This document shows, piece after piece, positions 63,670 to 64,000 of a stretch of DNA of 64,000 nt (its first letter is position 1; each line of letters begins with the position of its first letter). Under the pieces are notes generated by a model. It saw only the letters and a list, made by a program, of their open reading frames with translations, made no database searches and was not told the origin of the DNA. The translations under genes and the position numbers were made by a program. Source of the stretch: Balneicella halophila (GTDB lineage Bacteria; Bacteroidota; Bacteroidia; Bacteroidales; Balneicellaceae); NCBI RefSeq assembly GCF_003096835.1, contig NZ_QENZ01000005.1, positions 1-64,000 of the forward strand. Reading direction: 5' to 3'.

Positions 63670-64000
63670 TTATTCCTTGTCTTTTTTGTATAAAAATCGT
63701 TTAATTTTTTGCGTAGGAGTCTTTTCAAAAGGATCATGTTGCAATACCATCTTTTGAATTTGTGAAAACTTATTCAGTTCGTTATTGACCTTGACTTTCA
63801 TTTCTTGCAAAATTTCTTGAGATTTTTCCTCAAGATACTGTTTGGCGTCATCTTTCTTCTGAATAGCATCTGTTTTGAATGTTGACATGTTCGACTGAAT
63901 ACGCTTAACTCGTTTTTCAAGTTCATCCATATTCAAGTGTACCATTGCCACTAACTTACCGCCAATCTGTGTAACTAATGATTCTGAAACTAATTCATCT
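63670..64000 (-). CDS. C-terminal end of a long-chain acyl-CoA ligase (partial)
   Basis: The frame is open to the window end. The visible end, KMVLQHDPFEKTPTQKIKRFLY, is the conserved last segment of AMP-forming acyl-CoA synthetases, preceded by VSESLVTQIGGKLVAMVHLN. The active-site domains lie outside the window. Helical insert of charged residues (KKDDAKQYLEEKSQEILQEM) is typical for Bacteroidota members. Confidence 0.8.
   Translation of the reverse strand, partial: DELVSESLVTQIGGKLVAMVHLNMDELEKRVKRIQSNMSTFKTDAIQKKDDAKQYLEEKSQEILQEMKVKVNNELNKFSQIQKMVLQHDPFEKTPTQKIKRFLYKKDKE

Overview
The window looks like a chromosome segment from a low-GC member of the Bacteroidota. The evidence is promoters of the type TAnnTTTG, a fused SecDF, a CusA-TolC fusion, the OmpA/DUF1573/TonB-receptor gene content and few strong Shine-Dalgarno sites. 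No rRNA, tRNA or CRISPR array was recognised.

Region 1 (1-23829) is accessory and has the layout of an integron. A tyrosine recombinase gene (22759-23829, + strand) diverges from a one-directional series of minus-strand modules. Every module junction holds a 110-200 bp imperfect palindrome shaped like an attC site. The 10-15 nt just outside each module's gene start are repeated, inverted, just after the same module's stop codon. This is what cassettes leave when they are excised as circles and inserted at a G^TT point. Reading leftward from the recombinase the modules are: LtaS-like sulfatase + DgkA; an unknown 415-aa protein; an erythromycin-esterase-like protein; a 12.8 kb metal-resistance block; a membrane protein + metallo-beta-lactamase-fold hydrolase; an OLD-like ATPase; an ORF-less mini-cassette; a PUR/DUF3276-HTH protein; and a second copy of the mini-cassette, cut by the window edge. 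The recombinase ends like IntI (SPLD-type tail) but lacks the extra IntI segment and has a small extra N-terminal domain. I regard this integron-like system as the most interesting feature here.

Region 2 (4529-17170), inside one of these modules, is a metal-resistance island. It encodes a Fur-type repressor, a DUF6660 protein, a CusA-TolC fusion, a CusB-type adaptor, a PII protein, a P1B-4-type ATPase, an HMA-PII chimera, DUF302, a CDF transporter, a GDCCVxC protein and a helical unknown. Two related hairpins with compensatory base changes flank it.

Region 3 (23830-64000) is mostly core chromosome: csp, DUF2130, SGNH hydrolase, nadD, MATE, pcrA/uvrD, dnaB, rluB-type, mdh, Spx/ArsC-like, aspartic protease, secDF, OmpA-like, M20 amidohydrolase, DUF1573, meaB, lpdA, xseA, cysteine-dioxygenase-like, TonB receptor, bioB, a gate-domain membrane protein, nucleoside kinase, serine hydrolase, uvrA, lytic transglycosylase and the end of an acyl-CoA ligase. 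Three genes here are decayed: an arginase-family gene, a GT39 gene and a GT2 gene. Two promoters look like sigma-54 sites, and two or more genes may be read from leaderless mRNAs.
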